Source: Collybiopsis luxurians FD-317 M1
Lineage: Eukaryota > Basidiomycota > Agaricomycetes > Agaricales > Omphalotaceae
Direction: 5' to 3'
Length of the DNA: 64,000 nucleotides
NCBI GenBank assembly: GCA_000827265.1
Contig: KN834812.1
Location: forward strand, 48,662-112,661
The notes under the pieces were generated by a model. It saw only the letters and a list, made by a program, of their open reading frames with translations. It was not told where the DNA came from and did no database searches. Positions 23,676 through 34,950 of the stretch are shown in pieces (position 1 is the stretch's first letter; each line of letters begins with the position of its first letter). A program made the position numbers and the translations under genes.

Positions 23676-25283
23676 TCAAGCTCGAACATGGTCCATCAAA
23701 TTCTCGATCTCATCTTCAACTCCATGGACTAGAAAATATCCAAAAGATCCATTCCGCAACTCCACCGCCGTGTTAGGTTTGATCACCTCTTTTATCAGCG
23801 AACCCATATGTGGCATAGTATGCACTACCATCACGTTCACCTTGCGGGGAGTGATCATGCTAGTAGGCAAGTTCGACCAAAAAGTATTCACCTTTAAGAA
23901 ATCGAGTGTGATCTTAACATCGTAATGATTCTCAATCTCCAGCCGTTCAAGCTCTCTGCACGAAAACGCTCCGGGTGGGTTTGCAATCATAGGCGACCAA
24001 ACTGGCGTAAGTAGACATTGCAGCGTGTGCTTATCGCATTCAAGAAGGTGTAGGGTTTTGAGGCGGATGCAGGCGAAGAAGAACCAGATCATCCTGGGGG
24101 AATGTAGGGGTACTCTCTCCTCAAAAAAGGCCAACTCCATCCCATCGATTGTTTCATATTCTTCAGAGCTAAAGTTGACGTATCGGAGGGTAAGATGGCT
24201 GATTTGCCAGAGACAGGACCAGGCTAACGTCATGGTATCGTAAACATGAGATGGGGTGCACTCTTCAAACACCAGCATCTGGACGAGATCTAAAGAAACA
24301 AGGTTCGGAAAGTCTGTGTGCTCGATGAAGAAGACCGTGGATAAGCTTGTGTTAAAGGAGAAGCTTAACTCTGTCAGATTTGGGAGCAATATCTTGTCAT
24401 CCGGGCCGACACTAGAGTCAGGCATCGGAGTCGATGCCACTAGACGCAGCGTTTGCAAAGTCTGTTGAGAATGCAACAGATTTTTGAGTTCAAAGTAGGT
24501 AGGACAGCGATCTTCCGGGAGCCACTCGAGGCGAAGCGACACTAGTCCGTAACGGGGGATGAACTGACTCCAGAGCTGCGGCACGCCCGAGAGGGAGAAA
24601 TGGCGAAGTTGAGGAAATAAGTGATTCTTTAACTCCGGAGAAGGAGTAACCTCAGCAGGGCTTGCGAAGCAAGAGGAACTGGGTTCGGGGAAGTCGGGGT
24701 GTTGTAAATCAGCTTTGTAGGGTCTAGTACGAGTGCACTCCGCGTACTCTAACAACGGCATACTTTGATCAGCAAGGGAGCTCAATAGCCCTATGATGGG
24801 ATGCAAAGCTTGAGAAGAGAGCTGAAGCCGTTGAAATCTTGCTGCGTGCGGCATAAGAATGTTCCCGAGAGCGAAAGAATGCGCAATAGTCCAAGGAAAT
24901 GTGTCGAATTCTGGGGGACGATCGGAATCGGGTACTTCGAGATCCATGTGAATCCTGAGAGGTAAAACTCGGCCGCTACGTTCAAGAATTTTCGAGATAT
25001 ACGGGAAGACTTTTCGAGCATGGTCAGGCAGGACTTGAAGAGGATCCGAATAATCAAGTTGCACCGTGAAATCGGCTGAATCTGTTGTGATAGGGATGTC
25101 GGTCCAGAAGCTAGGGGTATCCAGCACCGCATCGCGCCAGGATTTGCAGACTTGAGAAAGAATGCGGCGTTCGTAGTCGTAATCCTGGTGGTCCAAGTCA
25201 GAAGGGTAGTCGGAAAGGTATGTTGTAAGGAGAATCTCGACCACCAGGTCGTAGGGAAGAGTAAGAATAGGGGCCGGTACCAT
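23676..25283 (-). CDS. F-box-like protein with diverged leucine-rich region, copy 2, 535 aa
   Basis: An intronless ORF. An upstream in-frame ATG at 25340 would give 554 aa. I prefer the ATG at 25283 because MVPAPILTLPYDLVVEILL aligns with the starts of copies 1 and 3 (MICPPIHSLP and MDCPPILTLP). F-box pattern: LPYDLVVEILLTTYL, then LSQVCKSWRDAVLDTPSFWTD. Irregular leucine-rich segments follow (LRHFSLSGVPQLWSQFI, LVSLRLEWL, LQTLRLVAS, LTELSFSF), and the shared tail is GVEDEIENLMDHVRA. The predicted role is an SCF substrate adaptor. It sits between the two oxalate decarboxylase arms. Confidence 0.83.
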   Translation of the reverse strand: MVPAPILTLPYDLVVEILLTTYLSDYPSDLDHQDYDYERRILSQVCKSWRDAVLDTPSFWTDIPITTDSADFTVQLDYSDPLQVLPDHARKVFPYISKILERSGRVLPLRIHMDLEVPDSDRPPEFDTFPWTIAHSFALGNILMPHAARFQRLQLSSQALHPIIGLLSSLADQSMPLLEYAECTRTRPYKADLQHPDFPEPSSSCFASPAEVTPSPELKNHLFPQLRHFSLSGVPQLWSQFIPRYGLVSLRLEWLPEDRCPTYFELKNLLHSQQTLQTLRLVASTPMPDSSVGPDDKILLPNLTELSFSFNTSLSTVFFIEHTDFPNLVSLDLVQMLVFEECTPSHVYDTMTLAWSCLWQISHLTLRYVNFSSEEYETIDGMELAFFEERVPLHSPRMIWFFFACIRLKTLHLLECDKHTLQCLLTPVWSPMIANPPGAFSCRELERLEIENHYDVKITLDFLKVNTFWSNLPTSMITPRKVNVMVVHTMPHMGSLIKEVIKPNTAVELRNGSFGYFLVHGVEDEIENLMDHVRA

Positions 25284-25344
25284 GATGGAGAAATCGATGT
25301 CGGGGAGGGCGTAGAGACTAACAGCGTCACTTTTATCCACAATT

Positions 25345-25480
25345 CAGCTTCAGCAGCCAAAAAAGGAACACGAGTTTGACTTCGAAATAATGCCACTCCT
25401 GGCGCTCCTATCAAGCATGGAGGATCCCATATTTGGTAAAGGGCGGGCCCACAGAGTGGCGACAAATATAGCACTACCCG
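25345..25480 (-). promoter_or_regulatory. Conserved upstream block of F-box copy 2
   Basis: Contains ACACGAGTTTGACTTCGAAA and GGTAAAGGGCGGGCCC (25435-25450), matching the blocks before copies 1 and 3. Beyond about 25500 the similarity to copy 3 breaks off for roughly 0.8 kb and resumes at about 26290. Confidence 0.5.
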
Positions 25481-27919
25481 CCTTCCAGCGACTCTTTGTC
25501 AAGAGTCGATTGAATTGTAACCATGGTTACTATGGAGACAACATAGAGGCCCCAATTAATGAATCGGGTCTAGACCTTTCTGCTCATCAAAGCAAACCCA
25601 TCCCCGACTCTGACCGAAGGGAAGGGAGGGATGTGTTTGCTACGATCGGCCAAAATCTTCCTAATTTCGCCCCAATAGGTAACTCTTTCACACACCCTTA
25701 TCTAATCTCATGCCGCGGAATTTTTCAGGCGCTACGTTCTCTCTCCGCTCCTTGACTTACGCAGTCGGGATGGACCTTCTGTAAATGATATAACAATACA
25801 GTGGCCTGTTGTCCCTTTGGGGGCTCCCCTGCCGCTGAATTGTTGAGACTTACAACTGAAAAAACTAAGGCCAAAGACCCTGATGTCCTTTCCCTCGAAT
25901 TCTTCTTGAACTACCAAATCTGCTGCTGTCCCCAATATTGTGAGAGCATGTGTCGAGCTGTATACCACTCATTTGCCCTTCGATGGGAATCTGTACTTGT
26001 CTATCTGTGAGATGTACTTGAAACATTTGTAGCTGATATTGCATGTCCTTTGTTCAGATCTTTTCCTCTCGAAAAAGAGGGTTGGTATTCCCAGTGACAT
26101 TTCGTCAGCTAGCTTCCTGAACGCTCTGAAGAATTCAGTTGATAGCATTGCAACCGAATGTATCACCGTCGCGATGGAACAATTACTTTCTCTTGATGGA
26201 GTCAGGGGTTGCTGCCGCAGGCAGCGCTAAGCATTTCATACCGATTGGGTCGACTGTCTTAATAGTATGATCTACACATTTAGTTTTGTTCGTTCCCACT
26301 CATGTCCTTGAATACTAGGTTCCTCGACGGTATCGTTTAACAAACAATATTGAAGCTTTTGTTTGTTAGATAATGAAGTTGACGTTCGACAAGGTGGCAA
26401 AAGCGAGGAGTATAAAGACCTTTCCAAAAAAGACCTTGCATGAGAAAGAGTTTGGTCATTTCGCTAACTAGTTAGCTGCCGGCCCTCGACTCCTCATATT
26501 GCCGTTGCCTTATGCTTTATCAGTCGATCACTTGAAAGTTTAACATAATGAACTGTTGGAGATACGTACGCTCGGGCAAAGCTGTGCCTAGGCGCCGCAT
26601 CTGTATCTTATATAGTTTATCCTTCCTTTAGATGTTTGTTCCGCTGGCGGTTGAGTCAACGGAAGCATTTTTACTCTACTTATATATTTCGTATTGAAGC
26701 GACGGCCCCCTCAGAGTCTTCTACTATACTCTGAGGTGAGCCTAGCTATTCTGTTATCTCTAACTACGTACTGACTACACTTGTATAGTGATACTTACTG
26801 TACTCCGTTAGGTATTTAATACATCAGAGTCTTCTACTATACTCTGAGTGATACTTACTGTACTCCGTTAGCTCTAACATGAACTGCTCTCCAAGCCTAC
26901 CCATCCGAAGAAGCAAAAATTAAGTATAATTCAGAGACAGTTCGTCCACGGTGGATGTGCATGATGATCGGATTGACATCATTGAGGGAAAGAATAAAGC
27001 AGAAGTTCCAATGGCGCTATCGCAGCTGTTGTGTCTTAAATCCTCATCTTTTAACGCATTGCGAGTGCCTCCTCCTGTATACACGGATGGGAACTCATTA
27101 TTTCCATGAACGACCGCAAAAAATGTTATTGACCAGAATGAACCTGTTTCGCGGCACTTATTTCAAGTTATATCTTCTCGTGGCTACCGACAAGTTGTGC
27201 AAATTCCCCATCTGGCTGTGGATCATGATAAACTAACACAAGGAAGATTAATTCAAGTCCTTTAGCACCGAGTGCAAGTTTGTATCCAAGTTCTTCCCGG
27301 TTTACTTTCTCCTACGCTGACCGAGGCTTAATTCATAGTAACTTTGGCCTTTGCAATGCTTTTAAGGACTACGAAAATTGATACTCTTCTTCGAGTTCCG
27401 ACTCTCCAACGCCCGCATTATTTCATTCTTAAGCCTTAATAGCATCATTACTGTCCAAAAGATACTTCTTCGCCTACTAAGTACTGTCCCATAATGTTGC
27501 ACTGGGACACAAAGTGGGCACTGGGCTTGAAAGTTTCCTTAAACTTGATATCTTATGCCAGTGCTGAGCGTCGGAAGTCCTTGCATTATGCATAAGTTGT
27601 TTGCTTGCACAATAATGAAAATACAAATTTAATGAACACCACACAAAAAATTTTGGCAACTTCAAGTGCCATAGTAGTAGAACTACCTAACCGGGAAAAG
27701 AAGCTATCCATACTATCAAGGAGTCACCTCAATCTTGAATCGGGACATTCAATTTTCTGCCACTGCCCTTTTGCAAACCAAAAGGGCAACTCCAGATTCC
27801 AGCCTCCAGTAACAGTGTACTACACTACCTCAGTGCGAATCAAGGGATTCGGATAATTGAGCCGAATAAGTACTGCTTTCAATATTGAATGCAATGACCA
27901 AGGGCACTGACATAAAACT
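25481..27919. other. Insertion and unassigned sequence upstream of F-box copy 2
   Basis: Positions 25500-26280 have no counterpart upstream of F-box copy 3, so they look inserted or were lost there. The minus strand reads several adjacent open segments (for example TSTDSHRRANEWYTARHML near 25950-26000 and FRAFRKLADEMSLGIPTLFF near 26070-26135) that might be exons of an unrecognised gene or relic. No start, stop and splice set could be closed. Positions 26290-26560 match about 40670-40970. The rest shows nothing supportable except the repeat at 26711-26871. Confidence 0.35.
26711..26871. repeat. Interleaved short direct repeats, one forming a hairpin
   Basis: A 25-bp unit (26711-26735 and 26824-26848) contains a perfect inverted repeat, TCAGAGT / ACTCTGA, around a 10-bp loop. 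A second 25-bp unit (26787-26811 and 26847-26871) begins AGTGATACTT and ends CCGTTAG. In the first occurrence the units are 51 bp apart; in the second they overlap by two bases. Confidence 0.85.
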
Positions 27920-28626
27920 TCAAGATCTTTCAGAGTTTCAGGAATGAGCTGAAAATGATTCTTGCTTGGAATCCGAAGATCAAGAATGTGCTGAGGGTAA
28001 ACTTGCGCCAGAAAGTAATTTAGAGGAGATCAAATGTGTGATGCAAGTGCCAGGTGGACCAGGTATCTGTTAATTGTCAGGACAGTGTTGAGCGGGGTTT
28101 TCTAAGAGGACTCGGCCTGAGAAGAAAAGGATTCAAAAAAGTAGCAGTGCTCAAAGAGAGATGGAGACTGATAGCAGGACATATAAACGGTAGATGGCAG
28201 GGAATGGAAAGAATTCGAGAAAGACAGTATGTATTTATATTCACCAGCAATTCACCAGTCGCTAGGAACGAAATAAAAAGATGAAAGCCTAATGATATCT
28301 ATCATATTTATGAAAGTTCACAATAATCAGTGAATCACCACAATAATAGTTTGTTATTTATCACCCAGTTGGCAGCTGAAAGACTGGTGAAAGCATAATC
28401 TCATCATAGTTATTACTCTAAAATAAGTCACTACCACAATGATCCGTCTGTCATACGAATGTAAGAAAGCAATGACCCACTGACGACAATTAGGTGCACC
28501 TTTTTCAGCGATTTTTTTGCCCAACAAAGTAAACTCTTGGCACCCTTGTCTTCTGTAATGTAGACAAATACAAACTTATTTACTCATTGATCTATTCATG
28601 TACGTCAACAGAAAACGAGAGATAAA

Positions 28627-30964
28627 TCATCCAATAATGAGTGGTTTTGTCTTTGAAAGTTTGGCAATGGTTTCGTCATCCAGGTTTAAGTGAGCTTTCA
28701 CCAAAGATGGTGGCGTCAAAGCCAACCACTGCATAGGGAAAGAAGAGTTTAGTTCCGCCACTCAGGGTCTCATTCCACAAGACTAAAGATGGACTTGCCT
28801 GGTTCAAACTTATATCCTCGAATCGATCTGAGAACAGTGTCCGTATGTATGAGAGACATTGTGGCTGCTCCAGGAAAAAGATTCCCTCACCTGAGTTGAA
28901 GATTTCAAGGTACTTCAAGGTTGTGTTTCCAGTGTTTTCCACGTAATGCCCTGCATACTATGATTAACTCAACAATGACGGCAGGATACAAGTGAACACA
29001 CCCATGGAAGCAGGAACGTAACCTGTTTGACATTGTCAATAATAAACTTATTGAAAGATAACGTGGATCATTCACCGATGTCGCCAGCCTAATGAAAAGA
29101 TATCAGTTATCATTATCGATACGGCAGCGAGGAAAGGGGCTCACCTGATAATTAAATGTTCTGGCATTGCTCTGCGAGGCAAAGAGGGTCATGCGGCCAG
29201 TTCCTTCTCTGCATGTATAATATTGGTTTGGTGAACTAGTGTATAGAAATGCATATACGCACATGAAGAAACTCCATTCGTCCATTGTGGGATGCCACTG
29301 TGGGCTTGTCAGTCTAGTTCTATTATTGTACGGTTGGGCGGGACGCACATGAAGCTCTCTGAGCATTATCTCGTGAGTGAGTCCCTGAAATTGAATAATT
29401 AAAATTATCCACCTACCTCATCGCTCCTGGTTCAATGGTGACTTCGGCAGCTGAGATTGTGGTTGATATGGGGAAATTCGTAGAATCGACTACCTTCACT
29501 GAGCCGCCAGAGAGCTGAGTTGCATTGACGGTGGAGAATGAAAAGGCATAAGATTGGGGAACTGTTCCCTGCGGACTGATTGGTGCCTGTTGGTCATCCG
29601 GAGGAATAGCTAATAATTGACACTCAGCGACAAATTAGAACATAACATGAATAGAACATACTACTAGGGAAAATATATAGCTGTTTGGCGGGAATATGCG
29701 CAAATGCCTCCGAATTATCGACTTGGAAATTTTTTGCGATGACTGCGAGGCGTTAATTAATGTATTAAAAATGAAGAAAGATACGCCGACCTTCTGCGGG
29801 AACGTGTGAAAGCCAGTCGGTCAACTGAGAAGGAGATGAGTTTGGTAAAAGGATGATAAAGTCAAAGATCGTTGCTGACTAAAAATGTGTCGTCTTCGCT
29901 GAAGGCCCCATCGTCGAAAATCTGGAATTTTGGAATGAATGGATGCGCTATGATGAACTAGTCAAGATCTCATACCAAAAGAAATTCACTTCCTTCGGGA
30001 TCGTCCCCGGTAGCTTGAAGAGAGTGGGGAATGCCAGGAGGGAAAAACCATAGGTCACCTGGGCCCTGAATCTTGGAATCAGAAGCTAATATCTCCCGCA
30101 GATGGAATGACACGTACCACATTGGCAATGAAATTTTGTCCTTCAGTATTGATCGCAGTGACCTGAGTTGTTCCCTAACGGACGCGAATATAAGATAGCA
30201 GTAGGTAAAGCAAAAACGTATGTTGACTTGCTTTCAAGACGTATGCCCACTGGAAATATAATCAGCCTTACATCCGATGCAAGATAATCCGTCAGTGATC
30301 CTACCTCTGAGGTCTTGTGCCAATGGAGTTCACTTGATGGATTTTAGGGTTAGAACGCAATCAGCTTCGAACATGCTCCACCACTTACCGAATCGCACCA
30401 GCTTCAAGACGCATATTAACACTGGCCATTTCTAAGGGCGCGATAAGAGTTAAAAATCATACATATCAGTGGTCGAGGTACCGGTAGCCATTGGCATAAC
30501 TTGAACGTTCTCCTGTCTGGCCCACCCTCCAGTCTGGAGACGATTATGGCTCATAGCAAAAGGCCATTTCGCGTTGCCCCTGCAAGATAACTGCGTTAGG
30601 TACATTCGAAGATTGAACGATTTCATACTTACGTGTTACCGTTGTCAGTACTCGGGGGCGCGAACAAATCGGCATTCTGAAGATCGATAGGAACGTTGTC
30701 TGGACCCAAGATGGGTGCTCCGAGAGTTCCACGTTGAGGACTTGGGACGGAATTAGGGCTGTCGTTGTTCCACAGCGGTTCATTCGGGTTTGTGCTAGCG
30801 AATGGAACGGTAGTCACCGCTAGAGAAGCTGAGTCTGTCGCCGAAGGAACTGTCGACGCGCTTGCACTCTCGGTAATGCTCGCACTCGAGGAGGCAGCAG
30901 GAGCTGAGATTACCAGTCTGCAAAGTGCTGCGAGCAGTAAAAGAGAAGATTTGCAATGAATCAT
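28627..30964 (-). CDS. Secreted bicupin oxalate decarboxylase, copy A', about 449 aa
   Basis: Exon structure parallels copy A. The ATG at 30964 begins MIHCKSSLLLLAALCRLVISAPA, a signal peptide. An in-frame ATG two codons upstream (30970) was not chosen, since copy A starts at the equivalent of 30964. The first intron here keeps a normal GTAAGT donor. Cupin 1 (HWHKTSEWAYVLKG, PPGIPHSLQ) and cupin 2 (LHWHPTMDEW, after splicing) are intact, as is the end at KTKPLIIG before the stop at 28627-28629. Both GC..AG introns of copy A are present here too, so they predate the duplication. I saw no frameshift. The predicted reaction and location are as for copy A. Confidence 0.88.
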
Positions 30965-31004
30965 TGTCACGTCTGGAGAGCGGGAAGAGTCAAAATATGG
31001 AGCT

Positions 31005-31012
31005 CTTATATA
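31005..31012 (-). promoter_or_regulatory. TATA box of oxalate decarboxylase A'
   Basis: TATATAAG read on the minus strand, about 41-48 bp upstream of the ATG at 30964, matching copy A. Confidence 0.65.
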
Positions 31013-32289
31013 GGTTCACAGGAGGGTTGGAGCCATGAATAAGTGATGTTCTGGTTTGTTTGCCAGCGATGTGGTTCATTTGCGTCGAGGTTAGCAGCAG
31101 GAAATTTAAAGAGGGGATATTTTTGGCAGCTTCCTGAGATAGTGAATAGGGGGATGAGAATACAAATAAAGTCATGCACACGACAAACAGGCTCTTGACG
31201 CACTAGTCTGATATTGCTCCTTGACGGAATTTGATAAGCCTCTGGCAATCTCCTAGTGATATTAATTGGCGCACAAAACACTACCAAGGTCCAAAACTAC
31301 CTTCTCACTCAGCAGAAGGAAGTTCACGCGATGTTACTCGTTAGCTCGCGCGCGAGCTAACTCTCTGCCGCCTCACTGAGATTTTTGAATAACCACGGAG
31401 ATTCATCATTCACGGGTGATAGATGACCCCCCCAAACGGACAGCCGTCATAACAGGGAAGAACTCCAACCTTGCAGTCTTCTTGTAAAATCAATATTGCT
31501 TGATGTACTTCAACGAACTAGCTGAATTCTTTGTGAAACTAGCCGAATCCGGTTGCAATTGGGTATTTACTTCGCTTTGTGATACTCTTGAAGGGCGGCA
31601 CTTGTACATGAAGGTGAAGGTGCTCTATCGAGCTGAATGGAGAGATGGAACCCCATCCTACGAAAATTAAGTATCAACATTAATATTGGCCCTGGATAAT
31701 TCAGTGAGCTTCTACTTTCTCATTGGTCCAATCGCAAGTCCGTCGAGAAGTCGATTGGCCACATTAAATATGTCGTTAACTACAATGCAGGAGCAGATGG
31801 CCGCTGTCAGGTCACAATGGGAACGTATGCTACGCAATTCAACATCTGACTTTCCCAATTGTTTGGCGCTCGCTGTAGAGGGTGGCGTCACGGTCAGAAT
31901 CAGAATTTGGGAAAGGATGGACAGACAAATGTGTTTCTTAATGACAACTTGAAAATGATGTTCGCAGACAGGATTTCGATCCATGAAAGCGACGAAGTTT
32001 TTATCCTACGAAACCGTCGATGAAATTTTACAGAGCAGCACATACCGGCCACCCATAGCACAATGAATCCATTCTGTACGGAGACATTACGAAACGAGCA
32101 ATTTAGGTTATAGCTGAAATCCTTGCTGAGGCGTCCATTCTGCGAAGGTTGGGCGCGGATTCATTAAAATATTTTGTAAACTTGATCATGGGCGCCAGTG
32201 AAAACCCCGCCGAGCCAATAGAGCTTATCAGCAAAGCCCTATCAAATAAGAAAAATTATTTGAGTCTTACCTTTTCGAGTTGAATTTTG

Positions 32290-33640
32290 AGCCGAGTTCG
32301 ACTTCCAGTCATACGAGGCTTTCTTGCAGCAAAGTATAAGATAGTCAAGTCAGGAATATCGGGCTCGAGTTCGGAAAATGGCGAAATTGGAATGGAAAAG
32401 CTGGAGCTTGAGGTTCAGCACAAGATCTGTCCCCGCTAGGTATTGTTGCCACCTCGGAGTGTACCTGGAACGTGAAAAAAGGATGAATCCCAAAATCCGC
32501 TCAAGCGGCTGCAATAGCAATCGCAAAGAGCGAATCTAGAAACAAATAGAAATCATCTCTCGCCGGTTACTGCGAAGTTCTCGGGCAATGTTCCCGCTTC
32601 TTTCATATTCAGCGGTATCTGTGTTTGAAGGTCCATCATCACCGCCGAATGGCAGCTGCACGCATCCAGCTTTTCTCCTACTCGAAATTCTGATTCGAAT
32701 CCTGGCTGAAATAACTTGTCGCTGAAATAAAGAGGTGAATAGTGGTCAGTAACCCTCAAGGACCAGGGAAGACGGAACTTCAATGCTACCACCCTTAGCG
32801 ACTTTGACGCGTTTATGTCAGGAGCTCCTGTTCATGTTTGTAATCGGTGGCGTTGACGTTACTGAGATATTTGTCTAAATGTTGCTCGATTGTTTATATG
32901 GACATTCGTATGGTCCGGCCAATGGTTGAACTTCTTTTTTCTTTTCCTTTGAACATTGGCAGGAGAAAAAGTAAGCATTCGTATTAGCGAAGAGCTTCTA
33001 CGTACCTATAACGAAACCGATAATTCGAACATACCCTGGCTTATGATACAGCAATTGACTCGTCGTGACGCCACATTGTTCGGCGGAGAAACGTACCTTG
33101 TCATTCGAGCGTTTTTGTTTCTCTGTCTTCGTCTTCCTAGGCCTCCAGTTCCACTGAGCCGTCGTGCAGGGACAAAACCCAATTGGGTTACCCACATTGT
33201 ATAAACATCTTTTATAAATGTGAATAATAAGGAACGGATCAGGAAAGAGGTCTAAGTTCAGGAGACGCACGATCAATGCGTGCGCAAAGCAAGATACTTC
33301 GTCATTCCAGAGACTCATTAAAGCAACCAGTACCTTCTTGTCAAACTGTTCTTACGAAAACATGCAGGGGTGTGGGTACCATATCAATGGTCACTCGTAG
33401 TTAGTTCCTCGTTCAGTATCCATCCCCTTGTTAATAGTTTTCCGCTTCGTTTCAGGTACTTATTTCACATTGTTAGGTATATAGGTAGGAACACCTGTAT
33501 CCTCGCTAAATCAACGCCGGGATATCACTTCTCCGCCTCATACGACTCCGGTACCTTAGTACCTTACAGTTTGAATCAGCCATAACCTCAATCAATTACA
33601 GAATCATCGATCAATTCAATGATTATTCGGCTCTCTCGAC
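32290..33640 (+). repeat. Direct repeat B, copy 2
   Basis: Same orientation and landmarks as 21700-23075 (see that entry). It starts directly outside the right inverted arm and ends directly before a decayed MFS copy. In both places B is followed by sequence of the MFS/F-box unit, so B may be part of the ancestral order. Confidence 0.75.
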
Positions 33641-33884
33641 AGCTTGACAAATCAACAACGACCTTGCCGCCTTTCTTGAATTCTTCCTTTGCCCCCAATT
33701 TGCCCCCCTTTCGATCCTTCCCTCCAACGCCCTCGACCTTTGCGTTCAACCCTACCGCCCGCCTAATATATTATATGTTATACTACCGGGTCTGACCCGA
33801 ACCATCCTGTTGCTGGTGGTCCTTATCACCCAGCCCCTGATGACAACACTCCAGTAAATCTCAACGCCCCGGCTCCTCTAGTCC

Positions 33885-34950
33885 GTCTCGTAATAAGTCA
33901 TTTGGTATCTTTGGAAGCTGGTCAACCGCTTGAGCCCATGGTTTTAGGTGCGTCATTTCCTTCCCTCCCTTTGCTACTTATCTCTGAACCTTGTTCTATT
34001 TACAGGCGGCGTGCCCATCGAGAGCCCGGCGACGTGGAGAACAGTATTCTACCTCCAAGCCGATGTAGCCTTCCTCGGCTTCTTCTGCCTCGAAAGCGAT
34101 CATGAAGGTACTTGAATTTGGGAGGCGCGTTCTTTGGTACGGCCGGGATTGCTCTACTCAATTATGCCCTCGCGTGAGTCCGTTGCGTTATGAGTGTTGG
34201 ATTGTAAGCCTGGATTTGACCTTTTTCTCTCCCCCCTTCCCCATCCCCCACAACGCTCCCTGTCCGTGTTGATGCCTTCCAGTATATAGTCCAACGCCTC
34301 AGGAGGAGGAGCGCATACATTCAATCATAACAGCACCCCATTTTGTTCTACTTTCTGTTCCTTTTATTCATAGTCATCTACAGTTGCCCTCGAAGCTTCC
34401 GCCCGGTTCATCCCGATGGTCATATCCCGGTCCACCACTAATTTTGTTACCGTCGATGTTGGTAGGGTTGGCTGGGAATATTGTACGTGTTCAATTTTTT
34501 TTTTGTCCTTTACGCTTGGCATTCTATGAATACGCTAATGCTAATATCGCTGATACGCTTTGCTGCCATGATCCGCTAATCACCTTCTCCCGAATCAAAG
34601 TGGACGCGTTGTATTGGTTCATGATTTTGATTGGTGAGGGGTGTTTTTTTCCTTCTTATTTTTTTTTCGTACTTATCGTGGCTCACACGTCAATCTTTTT
34701 AATGTGTTTGTCCTTATTTTGATTTTTTGGTTTTTGACCTTCAGCTAACGGAATTTCTCCTTCCAGTAGTGGGCGCCGATGTGATTTATCTAGTAGCAAC
34801 CGTATTCATATCGTGCGCTCTGGACGAAGAATCACATTCTCTTGTTGGGGCATATTTAACGTCTCTACACAAGTAAGTACCTTCCCCCTCCCTTTTCCGC
34901 TCAATTGACACCGACACTGACAAACGGCTCGTAACCTCGGGCCTGTGAAA
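33885..34950 (+). pseudogene. Decayed MFS transporter copy (exons 5 to 10 region)
   Basis: Aligns with the MFS gene from CGTAATAAGTCATTTGG (exon 5) through the exon 6 equivalent GGCGTGCCCATCGAGAG, the exon 8 end VGLAGN, exon 9 (KVDALYW) and exon 10 (GADVIYLVATVFIS) to about 34875. A trace of exon 11 follows. There are several frameshifts, most of exons 5, 7 and 8 are missing, and stops are present. It cannot encode a transporter. Confidence 0.85.

Larger units (their letters stand above)
27920..32230 (-). repeat. Right arm of the inverted duplication carrying oxalate decarboxylase A'
   Basis: The reverse complement of about 16230-20470, including the gene, its promoter and both flanks. The outer end lies next to direct repeat B copy 2, which begins at about 32290. 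End coordinates are approximate because similarity fades. Confidence 0.8.
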
